Notes: generated from the sequence alone by a model not told the origin. Positions 7,991 through 14,767 are shown, numbered from the stretch's first letter. The stretch: DNA of 16,474 nucleotides from Desulfobacterales bacterium (GCA_030613225.1 JAUWMJ010000016.1:1-16474); one strand, 5' to 3'. Numbers and translations are program-made.

Positions 7991-9148
7991 CTAAAGGGAT
8001 CGCAACGCCTGGTTCGGGTCCATTCCGGCTGCCATAAAGGCCGGATACGCGCTTGCGATAAGACCGACCACGATTGCCATCAGAAAAGCACCTGCCGCCA
8101 GTCCAGGATCCAGGGAAACGACTTTCGCGTCTTTGTGCAATAACAGCCAAAACACAAGCTTTGTTCCGCCATATCCAATGAGGTATCCGATGATACCGCT
8201 GATTCCGGACAGGATGCCGGTTTCCATGAATGTAATTCCCATGACATGTTTTTTCCTGAAGCCAACGGCCCGAAAAATACCAATTTCCTCTGTTCGTTCA
8301 CGAACACTTCCCATCATTGTCACTAAAACCATCAGACCGCCGATAAGAACAACAATCGCTGAAATCAGATAGGAAAAATGCTTAAACTGAGCCAGCGTCT
8401 CCATACGACCCTTTACCACTTGTTGGATGGCCATTGTCTTTGCGTTCGGGAGCTTTTCGGCAATTTGACTCACCATATCGCTAATTGGGCAGGCATTACA
8501 CAGTGCCGCAACTTCCACCATGGAAACGACTCCCTTTTTATTCAAAAGGGTTTGTGCTGTTGAAAGTGTTGTAAACACCAGCTGGTCATCCTGAGAGCCT
8601 GTTGGAGCCAGCACACCGGAAACCCTCAGTACCTGGTCCTTGATGGAAACAGCCTCGTTCGTTTTAATGCCGAGGATTCGAGAGACCTCCGTACCTAAAA
8701 GAACTTCGTTTGGCCCAGGCAATACACCATCAATCTCCCACCATGGTTTTAATGTTCTGGTCGCGGTAAAATCCACGCCGGCCAGCAGTACACGTTTATC
8801 CTGAATCTCAACTCCACCCAGTACAACGGGGCTGACAGCAGCAATATTTGCCGCGTTTTTAATGGAGCCAATACCGGCCAGGTCGGATTCATTTATTTCC
8901 TGCATTTCAAATGAAACACCTCCAAGTGTCATGCCTCCGTATGTCAGGTTCAGGTTGTCGGTTTTTGGAACAATCAGGATATTAGCGCCATATTTTTCAA
9001 GTTTATGGTTAATATCCTGTGTCATGGCATTAACAAAACTGATAATGCCCACAACAGTAGCCACGCCTATCACAAGACCGGACAAAATAAAAAATGCCTT
9101 GCCTTTGCGGCGCATTAAATTCTTAATAGCAATTTCTTTCAATGTCAT
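7991..9148 (-). CDS. ABC transporter permease, MacB/FtsX family
   Basis: A 385-residue protein with the MacB_PCD-FtsX layout: a first membrane helix (about 17-40, starting after the KNLMRRKGKAFFILSG motif), a large extracytoplasmic domain (about 41-265), and three C-terminal helices (about 268-290, 312-338, 350-376). The cytoplasmic loop VRERTEEIGIFRAVGFRKKH is the coupling segment typical of the family. Unusually, the periplasmic domain carries a CNAC (CxxC) pair encoded at 8489-8500, which could bind metal or be redox active. GGGGG lies 7 bases upstream of the ATG. The stop of the DUF2318 gene is 3 bases before this start, so translation is probably coupled. The pair resembles the Cj1661-Cj1663 permease/ATPase set of the p19 system more than drug or lipoprotein exporters, mainly by context. 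Confidence 0.9.
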   Translation of the reverse strand: MTLKEIAIKNLMRRKGKAFFILSGLVIGVATVVGIISFVNAMTQDINHKLEKYGANILIVPKTDNLNLTYGGMTLGGVSFEMQEINESDLAGIGSIKNAANIAAVSPVVLGGVEIQDKRVLLAGVDFTATRTLKPWWEIDGVLPGPNEVLLGTEVSRILGIKTNEAVSIKDQVLRVSGVLAPTGSQDDQLVFTTLSTAQTLLNKKGVVSMVEVAALCNACPISDMVSQIAEKLPNAKTMAIQQVVKGRMETLAQFKHFSYLISAIVVLIGGLMVLVTMMGSVRERTEEIGIFRAVGFRKKHVMGITFMETGILSGISGIIGYLIGYGGTKLVFWLLLHKDAKVVSLDPGLAAGAFLMAIVVGLIASAYPAFMAAGMDPNQALRSL

Positions 9149-9151
9149 GGT

Positions 9152-9736
9152 CTACCCCCTGTTTTTAAAATCAAAATATTTTTTCCCTGCAAGAATATCT
9201 TCGATCAGGATGACCAGTTTATCGCCCGTGACAACTCTTTTCAGAGGGGCCGGATTGCAGCCACCCTGCACTTCGTTAACTTTTGCCGAGGCAAATTTCC
9301 GTCCGCAATTTCGACACACCATATTGTCACCTTCCTGGTAGTACCCTTTACCGGCCGGCCAGCAAACGTCACAGGCGTCAAAAGCCGCTCGAATAATGCC
9401 GTCTGCGCTTTGAAGAATAAAATATCGGATAGTGTGTTCGCTATCTGAATATTTAAAATGACGGGCCTTTCCATCTGCAAAAAGGCTGACCGGATACGCG
9501 ATTTCGTTTGTCTTTTGCTCGGCGGCAGTGGCTGTTGCTACAGGCAGCGAGCCATCACTGTTTCCACGTTGAGCCCAGTAAACAACACCACCGATAAGCA
9601 GTATCAAAGAGGCACACGCCACTATGGTTGGTATTGGTGACTTTTTGTTTTTCCCCAGCACCAGCTTTTTTTTATCTAATCGTTTGTTCTCATTGATATT
9701 CTTTTTCGTATTGCTCTTGTTCTTTACTTTTCCCAT
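9152..9736 (-). CDS. DUF2318 (Fe-S-membrane-like) anchored protein
   Basis: A 194-residue protein: a very basic N-terminus (1-32), one membrane helix (about 36-54) and an extracytoplasmic domain with CDVC (122-125), CRNC (141-144) and GGC at 160. The order FDACDVCW, CRNCGRKF, GGCNPAPL is the signature of DUF2318 (PF10080). The four CxxC cysteines look suited to metal or cluster binding, or to electron transfer to a metal. Members of this family accompany FtsX-type permeases in p19/FTR1-type iron uptake loci. I chose the ATG at 9736 because AAGGAG lies about 9 bases upstream; the longer frame to a TTG at 9796 has no good ribosome binding site. It leads a tightly packed set with the permease (3-bp gap) and ATPase. 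Confidence 0.85.
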   Translation of the reverse strand: MGKVKNKSNTKKNINENKRLDKKKLVLGKNKKSPIPTIVACASLILLIGGVVYWAQRGNSDGSLPVATATAAEQKTNEIAYPVSLFADGKARHFKYSDSEHTIRYFILQSADGIIRAAFDACDVCWPAGKGYYQEGDNMVCRNCGRKFASAKVNEVQGGCNPAPLKRVVTGDKLVILIEDILAGKKYFDFKNRG

Positions 9737-9887
9737 TGAAATAGTCTCCTTGTATTTTTCTGTTTTCCCAATCTGAATAAAATTGTTAACTATCAACAGC
9801 TATCGCAACACCTGCTGCTATAAGCATGCAGAGATTGAGTATATTGACATGCCTGGTCACTTAAGGAGATCAGAAATGGCCCTATAC

Positions 9888-9906
9888 ACTTGATGATAGT
9901 TATTGT
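9888..9906 (-). promoter_or_regulatory. Possible degenerate second operator site
   Basis: The first nine bases, ACTTGATGA, are identical to the left half of the 19-bp palindrome at 10377-10395, and 13 of 19 positions agree overall, though the right half is decayed. It lies in the 197-bp gap between the Cys-rich gene and the DUF2318 gene. It may be a weak second binding site for the same regulator, or chance. Confidence 0.3.
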
Positions 9907-9933
9907 CTGTCTGAAGAATAGAAAAGTGATGGC

Positions 9934-10332
9934 TTAACAGATAAACGAGGAGTTTTGCAGGTATAGTGGAATTTTATTATTTTGAAGCGGCAGGAATGCC
10001 GTTCGAACAGTATGAGTTGCGCTGGTGGAAACATCAGATGTGATGTTCAGGCAAAGGAGTGCTGCTTTTGAGAATTTCCTTTCCGTATTTCCCGTTGAAG
10101 ATACGAACGCCTGAAGCGCGGGAATCTGGTCCTCGCTAACCCCGCAGGAAATTCCTTGATCACCTGAACAGCAACAGCTCTTCGGGCTCCTCAGTACATG
10201 CTGGTTGGGGTAGGCAGGCTCTTGCATGCAACAGCAACCCTGCTTCGTACATTTTTGAAAAGAAACAATAATGCCTGAAGCATTTAAGCTGATCAGGAAG
10301 GTCAAACACAATGTAATAATTTTAAATCTCAT
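9934..10332 (-). CDS. Small Cys-rich exported protein, function unknown
   Basis: A 132-residue protein beginning MRFKIITLCLTFLISLNASG, a credible signal peptide, followed by two cysteine clusters: KCTKQGCCCMQ (28-36) and SCCCSGDQGISC (52-63). The remainder is Ser/Thr-rich with no family I recognise. The cysteine density suggests periplasmic metal binding or sensing. It is the first gene after the promoter at 10365-10393, and the DUF2318/ABC/HMA genes follow in the same direction, so it probably belongs to that unit, although the 197-bp gap allows a separate one. The start at 10332 fits the signal peptide and gives a leader of about 25 bases; the upstream ATG at 10347 is possible. Neither has a clear Shine-Dalgarno sequence. 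Confidence 0.6.
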   Translation of the reverse strand: MRFKIITLCLTFLISLNASGIIVSFQKCTKQGCCCMQEPAYPNQHVLRSPKSCCCSGDQGISCGVSEDQIPALQAFVSSTGNTERKFSKAALLCLNITSDVSTSATHTVRTAFLPLQNNKIPLYLQNSSFIC

Positions 10333-10364
10333 AATTATGTGCCACAATGTAGTAATTTTGTAAA

Positions 10365-10395
10365 AGTGTAATGATAACTTGATGAGAAGTCAAGT
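10365..10395 (-). promoter_or_regulatory. Sigma70-type promoter overlapped by a 19-bp palindromic operator
   Basis: On the minus strand TTGACT (10393-10388) and TACACT (10370-10365) are separated by exactly 17 bases. The -35 box is embedded in the perfect palindrome ACTTGA-N7-TCAAGT (10377-10395). A repressor bound there would block RNA polymerase, as expected for metal-responsive regulation. No regulator gene is visible in the window. Transcription would start near 10358, about 25 bases before the ATG at 10332. Confidence 0.65.
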
Positions 10396-10942
10396 TTTTA
10401 ATAAAAAACAAATTTTCTTTGCCTTTTAAGCTCTTCCAGTCGTAACATATCGTAAACTCACGCTAAGTATTGATTTTTCTTATCATAAAGTAACAACAAG
10501 AAATGGGCCATTTTTAAAAAAGACTTGCAGGAATGATCTGGAAGAATTAACATTTTGAAATAACAATATACAGACCTCGTAGATTATAGCGTATCATGGT
10601 GCAATATTTTCGACAAAAAGTTCCGTTTCCAGTCTATGCTTTGGGTTGAAAGGTTCACAGTTCAAAGGTTCAGAGGTTATCCGCCATCACATTAACCCAA
10701 AGGAATCGATAGGTAAGAAAAAAAGCGCTAAGCACTTAACCTTGAACCGGGAACCCTGAACCTTATAACCCAGACCGGCCTGGTGTCCAATTTTTTTGCG
10801 ATTCCATGGTATATCAAGGTCTCCGGTCATTTTTGTAAGGTGAATAACGAGGTCTGATATAGTATGCCATGCCAAGATTAGCTCGCTTAGACGCCTCTGA
10901 AATCTCCATTAGGATAAAAAAGGCGCTCTTTGATATTAATCA
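10396..10942. other. Intergenic stretch between divergent metal and cobamide operons
   Basis: About 550 bases with no supported gene. The left part (10396-10640) is AT-rich and featureless to me. The right part holds the inverted repeat pair at 10643-10771. A 62-codon minus-strand frame at 10687-10875 runs through that repeat and reads as repeat-derived (for example YKVQGSRFKV), so I do not count it as a gene. Confidence 0.5.
10643..10771. repeat. Inverted pair of GGTTCA-rich intergenic repeats
   Basis: One arm (10643-10678) contains GGGTT, AAGGTTCA and AAAGGTTCAGAGGTT. The other (10738-10771) is its approximate reverse complement, with AACCTTGAACC, CCTGAACCTT and AACCC. About 59 bases separate them. 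The arms could form a long imperfect stem. This resembles simple dispersed intergenic repeats rather than an insertion sequence; no transposase or target duplication is seen. Confidence 0.55.
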
Positions 10943-10971
10943 TTGACAAAATTCAACAGCCGGTATTTTAT
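10943..10971 (+). promoter_or_regulatory. Probable promoter of the B12-regulated operon
   Basis: A perfect -35 TTGACA (10943-10948) is followed after 17 bases by TTTTAT (10966-10971, 4 of 6 to consensus). Transcription would begin near 10978, about 10 bases before the first conserved part of the riboswitch, as expected. Confidence 0.55.
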
Positions 10972-10987
10972 ATTTATCCTGAACATA

Positions 10988-11163
10988 AAGGTGCTTGGGC
11001 CTTTGTTAAAAGGTGCAAGGTAAAAGGAAAGACGGTGAAAGTCCGTCACATGCCAGCCGTTGCCGTGATCGGGGACAAGGACTGCAGCAAAGCCACTCTT
11101 TATAAAAAGGGGAAGGCGCAGTTACCAGGATGATCCGTAAGTCGGAAAGCCTGCCTTCATGTT
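10988..11163 (+). ncRNA. Cobalamin riboswitch
   Basis: Conserved blocks appear in the canonical order: AAGGTGC; GACGGTGAAAGTCCGTC near 11031-11047; a core region ending in GCAGCAAAGCCACT (to about 11097); GGGAAGGC near 11110; and a B12 box AAGTCGGAAAGCCTGCCT (11139-11156) preceded by GGATGATCCG. This is the Rfam cobalamin (B12) aptamer layout. Adenosyl- or another cobalamin should bind and reduce expression of the downstream genes. Outer boundaries are approximate because P1 was judged by eye. Confidence 0.92.
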
Positions 11164-11192
11164 GAACCCAAGGATTCTTTGCTGGAACAAGA

Positions 11193-11222
11193 TCCTTTTG
11201 AATAATATTATTATTCAGGAGG
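11193..11222 (+). promoter_or_regulatory. Possible SD-masking hairpin and strong ribosome binding site
   Basis: GAATAATA (11200-11207) and TATTATTC (11209-11216) form a palindrome directly before AGGAGG (11217-11222), which lies 6 bases before the ATG at 11229. TCCT (11193-11196) can pair with AGGA (11217-11220), extending the stem over a 3-base bulge and covering most of the Shine-Dalgarno sequence. This looks like a translational expression platform for the riboswitch. The stem is mostly A-U, so it would be weak. Confidence 0.45.
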
Positions 11223-11228
11223 TATTTT

Positions 11229-12332
11229 ATGTCCCAGACATTGAACAAAGAATTCGGCTCCATTATCACCCGCCTCATCCAGAAAGAAAATCTATCCAGA
11301 AATGAATCAAAAAAGGCGTTTGTCTCTGTTTTGAACAATGATATCACAGAGATGCAGCAAGGTGCGTTTCTGGCAGCACTGACAGCCAAGGGAGAAACAA
11401 AAGAGGAGGTTGCAGGGTCCTGGGAAGCCATATACGACCTTGATACCACCAAAGTGGCCATCAGTGACGGAATCGAAACCGTTGAAAACAGCGGCACCGG
11501 CATGGACACCTTTAAAACCTTCAACATCAGCACGGCAGCCTCCATTATCGCTGCTGCAGGCGGCATCCCCATGGCAAGACATGGTGCCCGGGCCATTACC
11601 TCTGTCTGCGGCACCGTGGATATGGCAGAAGCCCTGGGGGTTGATGTGGAATGTACGGCAGATGTTGTTGCAAAGAGCATTGAAACAGCAGGCCTTGGCC
11701 TGTTCAACGGCATGAGTCCAAATATCCACCCCATGGCCCTTGGCAGAATCCTGTCCCGGATTTATTTCGGGTCAACGCTGAATATTGCGGCATCTCTGGC
11801 AAACCCTGCCCTTCCTTCCATCGGTGTCCGGGGAGTCTATTCAAGGAAGATGATCCTGCCGGTGGCAAAGGTCATGAAAGAAATCGGCTATAAAAGCGCC
11901 TTTGTACTGCACGGATCTATAGATGATTCAAACAAGGGGATGGATGAAGCCTCGGTCTGCGGGATCACCCATTGCGCCCGGATTTCTGGAAAAAATGGTA
12001 TCGATGAGTTTACCATTGACCCTGAAAAACTTGGTCTTGCCAACAAGGACTGCAATGATCTTTCACCTGAAAAAGATATCGAAACAGAATCAAAACGATT
12101 TGCCGGCCTCTTGAACAATAATGAAAACAGTGCCAGAAAAGATGCGGCGATCCTCAATGCAGGACTGATTTTCCTTGCAGCAGGCAGGGCAACAAGCCTT
12201 GATGACGGGATTGAGCAGGCTGCCCGAATCCTTGAAACCGGCACTGCCTTTCAAACCCTTGAAAAATGGGTAGCAGCCCAGAACACAGACCCTGAAAAAG
12301 GATTAAAAAAGCTTCACAGCCTTGTCTCATAA
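11229..12332 (+). CDS. TrpD-like (anthranilate phosphoribosyltransferase family) protein under B12 control
   Basis: A 367-residue member of the TrpD/nucleoside phosphorylase class II fold: a helical N-terminal domain (Glycos_trans_3N, about 1-75) and a catalytic domain. Motifs are GTGMDTFKTFNIST (89-102, against GTGGDG..NIST in TrpD), RHGAR followed by a CGT segment (117-127), NIHPMALGR (166-173) and the Mg-binding MDEAS (238-242). TrpD transfers phosphoribosyl from PRPP to anthranilate. The altered Gly-Gly-Asp-Gly loop, the riboswitch and the neighbouring cobT domain argue for another acceptor, perhaps a cobamide lower-ligand base or phenol; that is inference. AGGAGG sits 6 bases before the ATG. 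No trp genes are near, and the operon continues with a small gene after 26 bp. A true TrpD with relaxed context remains possible. Confidence 0.85.
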   Translation: MSQTLNKEFGSIITRLIQKENLSRNESKKAFVSVLNNDITEMQQGAFLAALTAKGETKEEVAGSWEAIYDLDTTKVAISDGIETVENSGTGMDTFKTFNISTAASIIAAAGGIPMARHGARAITSVCGTVDMAEALGVDVECTADVVAKSIETAGLGLFNGMSPNIHPMALGRILSRIYFGSTLNIAASLANPALPSIGVRGVYSRKMILPVAKVMKEIGYKSAFVLHGSIDDSNKGMDEASVCGITHCARISGKNGIDEFTIDPEKLGLANKDCNDLSPEKDIETESKRFAGLLNNNENSARKDAAILNAGLIFLAAGRATSLDDGIEQAARILETGTAFQTLEKWVAAQNTDPEKGLKKLHSLVS

Positions 12333-12358
12333 CCCTTTATATTTGAAAGAATCTATCT

Positions 12359-12559
12359 ATGGAACTTCTGATTTTAAAATCCGGCCAGGATTATATCCGT
12401 TTCAAGGATGACACCTGTCTGCTTGTCAAGCTCGAAAAAGCAAGTGTGTTCCCGTTTAATCAAATGGAGGTGGTGCGGCAGCACGAATCCCGCCTTATAG
12501 AACAGGGGTTTGAAAATGTCTGCATCAAAAAACTGGTTCTTTCTGAAGAGGATATATAA
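12359..12559 (+). CDS. Small conserved-looking protein between TrpD-like and CobT-fusion genes
   Basis: 66 residues, starting MELLILKSGQDYIRF and ending with an acidic VLSEEDI. I do not recognise a family. The sequence alternates hydrophobic and charged residues as in a small alpha/beta domain, with a single helix-like stretch around MEVVRQHESRLIEQGFENV. There is no signal peptide, membrane segment or metal motif (only two cysteines). It is placed 26 bp after one enzyme gene and 2 bp before the next, so it is probably co-translated and could be a subunit or adaptor of either enzyme. The ribosome binding site is weak (GAAAGAA), which suggests translational coupling. Confidence 0.65.
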   Translation: MELLILKSGQDYIRFKDDTCLLVKLEKASVFPFNQMEVVRQHESRLIEQGFENVCIKKLVLSEEDI

Positions 12560-12561
12560 AA

Positions 12562-14712
12562 ATGAAAATGGTTTTAACAGGTCTTAAAAGGCTTGAAATT
12601 AAAAATGATGAGAAAGATTTATCCGGGCCTGAAAAAGGATCTGCTTTAACCGATGTCCTTTGCTGTGCGATCTGCAGAACCGACGCCAAGATGTGGGAAC
12701 AGGGCCACAGGGACCTTGTCTTTCCAAGGGTGCCGGGCCATGAAATGGTGGTCAAAGACCAGACCGGCCAACGGTTTGTTGTCTGGCCCGGGAAAAGCTG
12801 CGGTATTTGCAGGTTCTGTGAAACCGGCAGGGAAAACCTTTGTGAGGACATGAAAATAACCGGGTTTCATACGGACGGCGGGTTTGCCAGCCAGGCTGTT
12901 CTGCCGGAAGAAAGCCTGATTCCCATCCCTGGTGATCTGGATGCCCACGTGGCCTGCTTTGCAGAGCCGCTGGGATGCGTTATCAATGCTTTTGAGAAAT
13001 TATCCTGCAAAAACAGCGACCGGATACTGATATACGGTTCCGGCACCATGGGGCTGATCACAGCCCTTTATGCAAAAGAACTGGGTCTTGATCCCCTGGT
13101 CATTGAAAAAAATGAGACAAAAATAAAACATGTTGAGCCTTTCTTAAGTGCAACCGGTATTCACTGCACTAAAGACACCAAAGAGAGCGAGTTTGAACTG
13201 GTGATCAATGCCTGTGCAGATTTTATTGCCTTCTGCCAGGGTATTGCAAAGGTTGGCAAAGGTGGACAAATTTCCTTTTTCAGCGGGATTTCAAAAAACG
13301 AACATATTGAAACCAACCTGTTAAACCTTCTCCACTATAAAGAAACCCATGTGTCCGGGGTCTACGGCATGACAAGAGATCATATGAAAAAGGCCGTCCC
13401 GTTTATGCAGGACCATAAAAGCCGGTTAAGATTTTTGATCGAAGATATCGTTACACCGGAAAAAGCACCGGAGCTGATGGCAAATGTGCTTTCCGGCAGG
13501 CATTTAAAATATATTCTTGATTTCAGTTATGCACCTGAAAGGCCTTCAATTGAGGCCTGGCAGGAAAGCCGGGATGAAAACATCAGCATTCAGTCAAATA
13601 AAAAACCAATTGACAATCCGGAACCTGAAAGTCTTTGCAGAAAGGTTATTGAGAATATCAAGCCCCTGTCAGACAGCCTGCTTGCCCATGCCACAGCAAA
13701 GATAGATGAAAAAACAAAACCATTGGGAGCACTTGGCCGTCTCGAAGACCTTGCCGTCCGGATGAGCCTGATTCAGAACGATCTTAATCCCGAAATCAAA
13801 CAGAAGAACCTTTTTGTTTTTGCAGGAGACCACGGGATTACCGAGGAAGGCGTCTCAGCGTATCCCTCTGAAGTCACCGCCCAGATGGTGGATAACTTTT
13901 TAAACGGCGGTGCGGCCATCAATGTTCTGTGCCGCCATCACAACATAGAGATGAAAGTTGTGGACATGGGGGTGAGCCGGGAATTTAACCCCCATCCTGA
14001 CTTGATCATCAAGAAAGTAGCCAGGGGAACCCGGAACTTTGCCATTGAAGATGCCATGACAAGGGAGCAGATGATCATGGCCCTTGAAAACGGAATGACC
14101 ACCTTTCTTGAAGCTTATGATAAAGACCCCATCGACATTGTGGGACTGGGTGAAATGGGAATCGGCAATACAACTTCTGCTTCTGCCATTATTTCCGTCA
14201 TTACAGGGATTACCCCTGCCAAGGCAACCGGAAGGGGAACCGGAGTGGATGACAAGGGACTTGAACATAAAACCGAGGTGATTGAAAAAGTGTTGAATTT
14301 TCATACCATTGATCCCATAAATGGTTTTCAGATCCTTCAGAAAATAGGCGGTTTTGAAATTACAGGCATTGCAGGAGCTGTTCTTGCTGCAGCTACAAAA
14401 AAGACAGCCATCGTTCTTGACGGAGTCATCTCAACAGCCGCAGGACTTGTGGCCTATGTCATCAACCCGGACATACAAGGATATCTCATATCCGGTCACA
14501 AATCTGTGGAAAAAGCCCAGAAGGCGGCACTTTCACATATGGATCTTCATCCCCTGATTGATTTTAACATGAGGCTGGGAGAAGGCACCGGGGCTGCCCT
14601 TGCCATTGACATGGCAGATACCGCCTGTAAAATCATGACCCAAATGGCTTCTTTTGACGAGGCCAAAGTTTCCAAATCATCTATAAAGGAAACGGGTCAA
14701 GTCATCCCTTGA
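12562..14712 (+). CDS. cobT: Fusion of zinc-dependent MDR dehydrogenase with CobT (nicotinate-nucleotide:base phosphoribosyltransferase)
   Basis: A 716-residue two-enzyme protein. Residues 1 to about 335 form a medium-chain zinc dehydrogenase: catalytic zinc ligands Cys38 (AICRTD), His60 (PGHE) and Glu61, structural zinc Cys80, Cys83, Cys86 and Cys94, and a nucleotide-binding GSGTMG at 159-164 with an acidic residue after the next strand (VIEK), favouring NAD. It most resembles threonine/sorbitol dehydrogenases. A linker (about 336-360) leads to complete CobT (about 362-705): KTKPLGALGRLE, FAGDHGITEEGVS, GEMGIGNTTSASA, and RLGEGTGAA containing the catalytic glutamate (Glu674). CobT moves phosphoribose from nicotinate mononucleotide to the cobamide lower-ligand base. 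The dehydrogenase may make or modify that base, but its substrate is unknown. The start lies 2 bases after the previous stop. A terminator follows 13 bp after the stop. Confidence 0.93.
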   Translation: MKMVLTGLKRLEIKNDEKDLSGPEKGSALTDVLCCAICRTDAKMWEQGHRDLVFPRVPGHEMVVKDQTGQRFVVWPGKSCGICRFCETGRENLCEDMKITGFHTDGGFASQAVLPEESLIPIPGDLDAHVACFAEPLGCVINAFEKLSCKNSDRILIYGSGTMGLITALYAKELGLDPLVIEKNETKIKHVEPFLSATGIHCTKDTKESEFELVINACADFIAFCQGIAKVGKGGQISFFSGISKNEHIETNLLNLLHYKETHVSGVYGMTRDHMKKAVPFMQDHKSRLRFLIEDIVTPEKAPELMANVLSGRHLKYILDFSYAPERPSIEAWQESRDENISIQSNKKPIDNPEPESLCRKVIENIKPLSDSLLAHATAKIDEKTKPLGALGRLEDLAVRMSLIQNDLNPEIKQKNLFVFAGDHGITEEGVSAYPSEVTAQMVDNFLNGGAAINVLCRHHNIEMKVVDMGVSREFNPHPDLIIKKVARGTRNFAIEDAMTREQMIMALENGMTTFLEAYDKDPIDIVGLGEMGIGNTTSASAIISVITGITPAKATGRGTGVDDKGLEHKTEVIEKVLNFHTIDPINGFQILQKIGGFEITGIAGAVLAAATKKTAIVLDGVISTAAGLVAYVINPDIQGYLISGHKSVEKAQKAALSHMDLHPLIDFNMRLGEGTGAALAIDMADTACKIMTQMASFDEAKVSKSSIKETGQVIP

Positions 14713-14725
14713 CGCATTTGGATTA

Positions 14726-14767
14726 AAAAGGCGGTCCGGGATTTATTTTTAAAGCCGCCTTTTCTTC
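14726..14767 (+). terminator. Rho-independent terminator of the TrpD-like/CobT operon
   Basis: AAAAGGCGG (14726-14734) pairs with CCGCCTTTT (14755-14763) across a 20-base loop, with a further T-G pair at the loop side, and the right arm runs into TTTTCTTC. It begins 13 bases after the CobT-fusion stop. The A-rich left arm could make it bidirectional. Confidence 0.85.

Noticed and set aside
9876..9923. 15-codon plus-strand frame (MALYTLDDSYCLSEE) preceded by AAGGAG
   Set aside because: It has a good ribosome binding site but is very short, antisense to the metal operon, and without other support; probably chance.
10687..10875. 62-codon minus-strand open frame
   Set aside because: It is translated largely from the GGTTCA-type inverted repeat and has no ribosome binding site or recognisable domain.
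10930..11133. 67-codon plus-strand open frame
   Set aside because: It lies across the promoter and cobalamin riboswitch; the conserved bases are explained by the RNA, and there is no ribosome binding site.
11006..11734. 242-codon minus-strand open frame
   Set aside because: It is antisense to the riboswitch and the TrpD-like gene and has no family resemblance; it is a shadow of the plus-strand codon pattern.
13900..14304. 134-codon minus-strand frame inside the CobT domain
   Set aside because: It is fully antisense to highly conserved CobT motifs and is a shadow frame.
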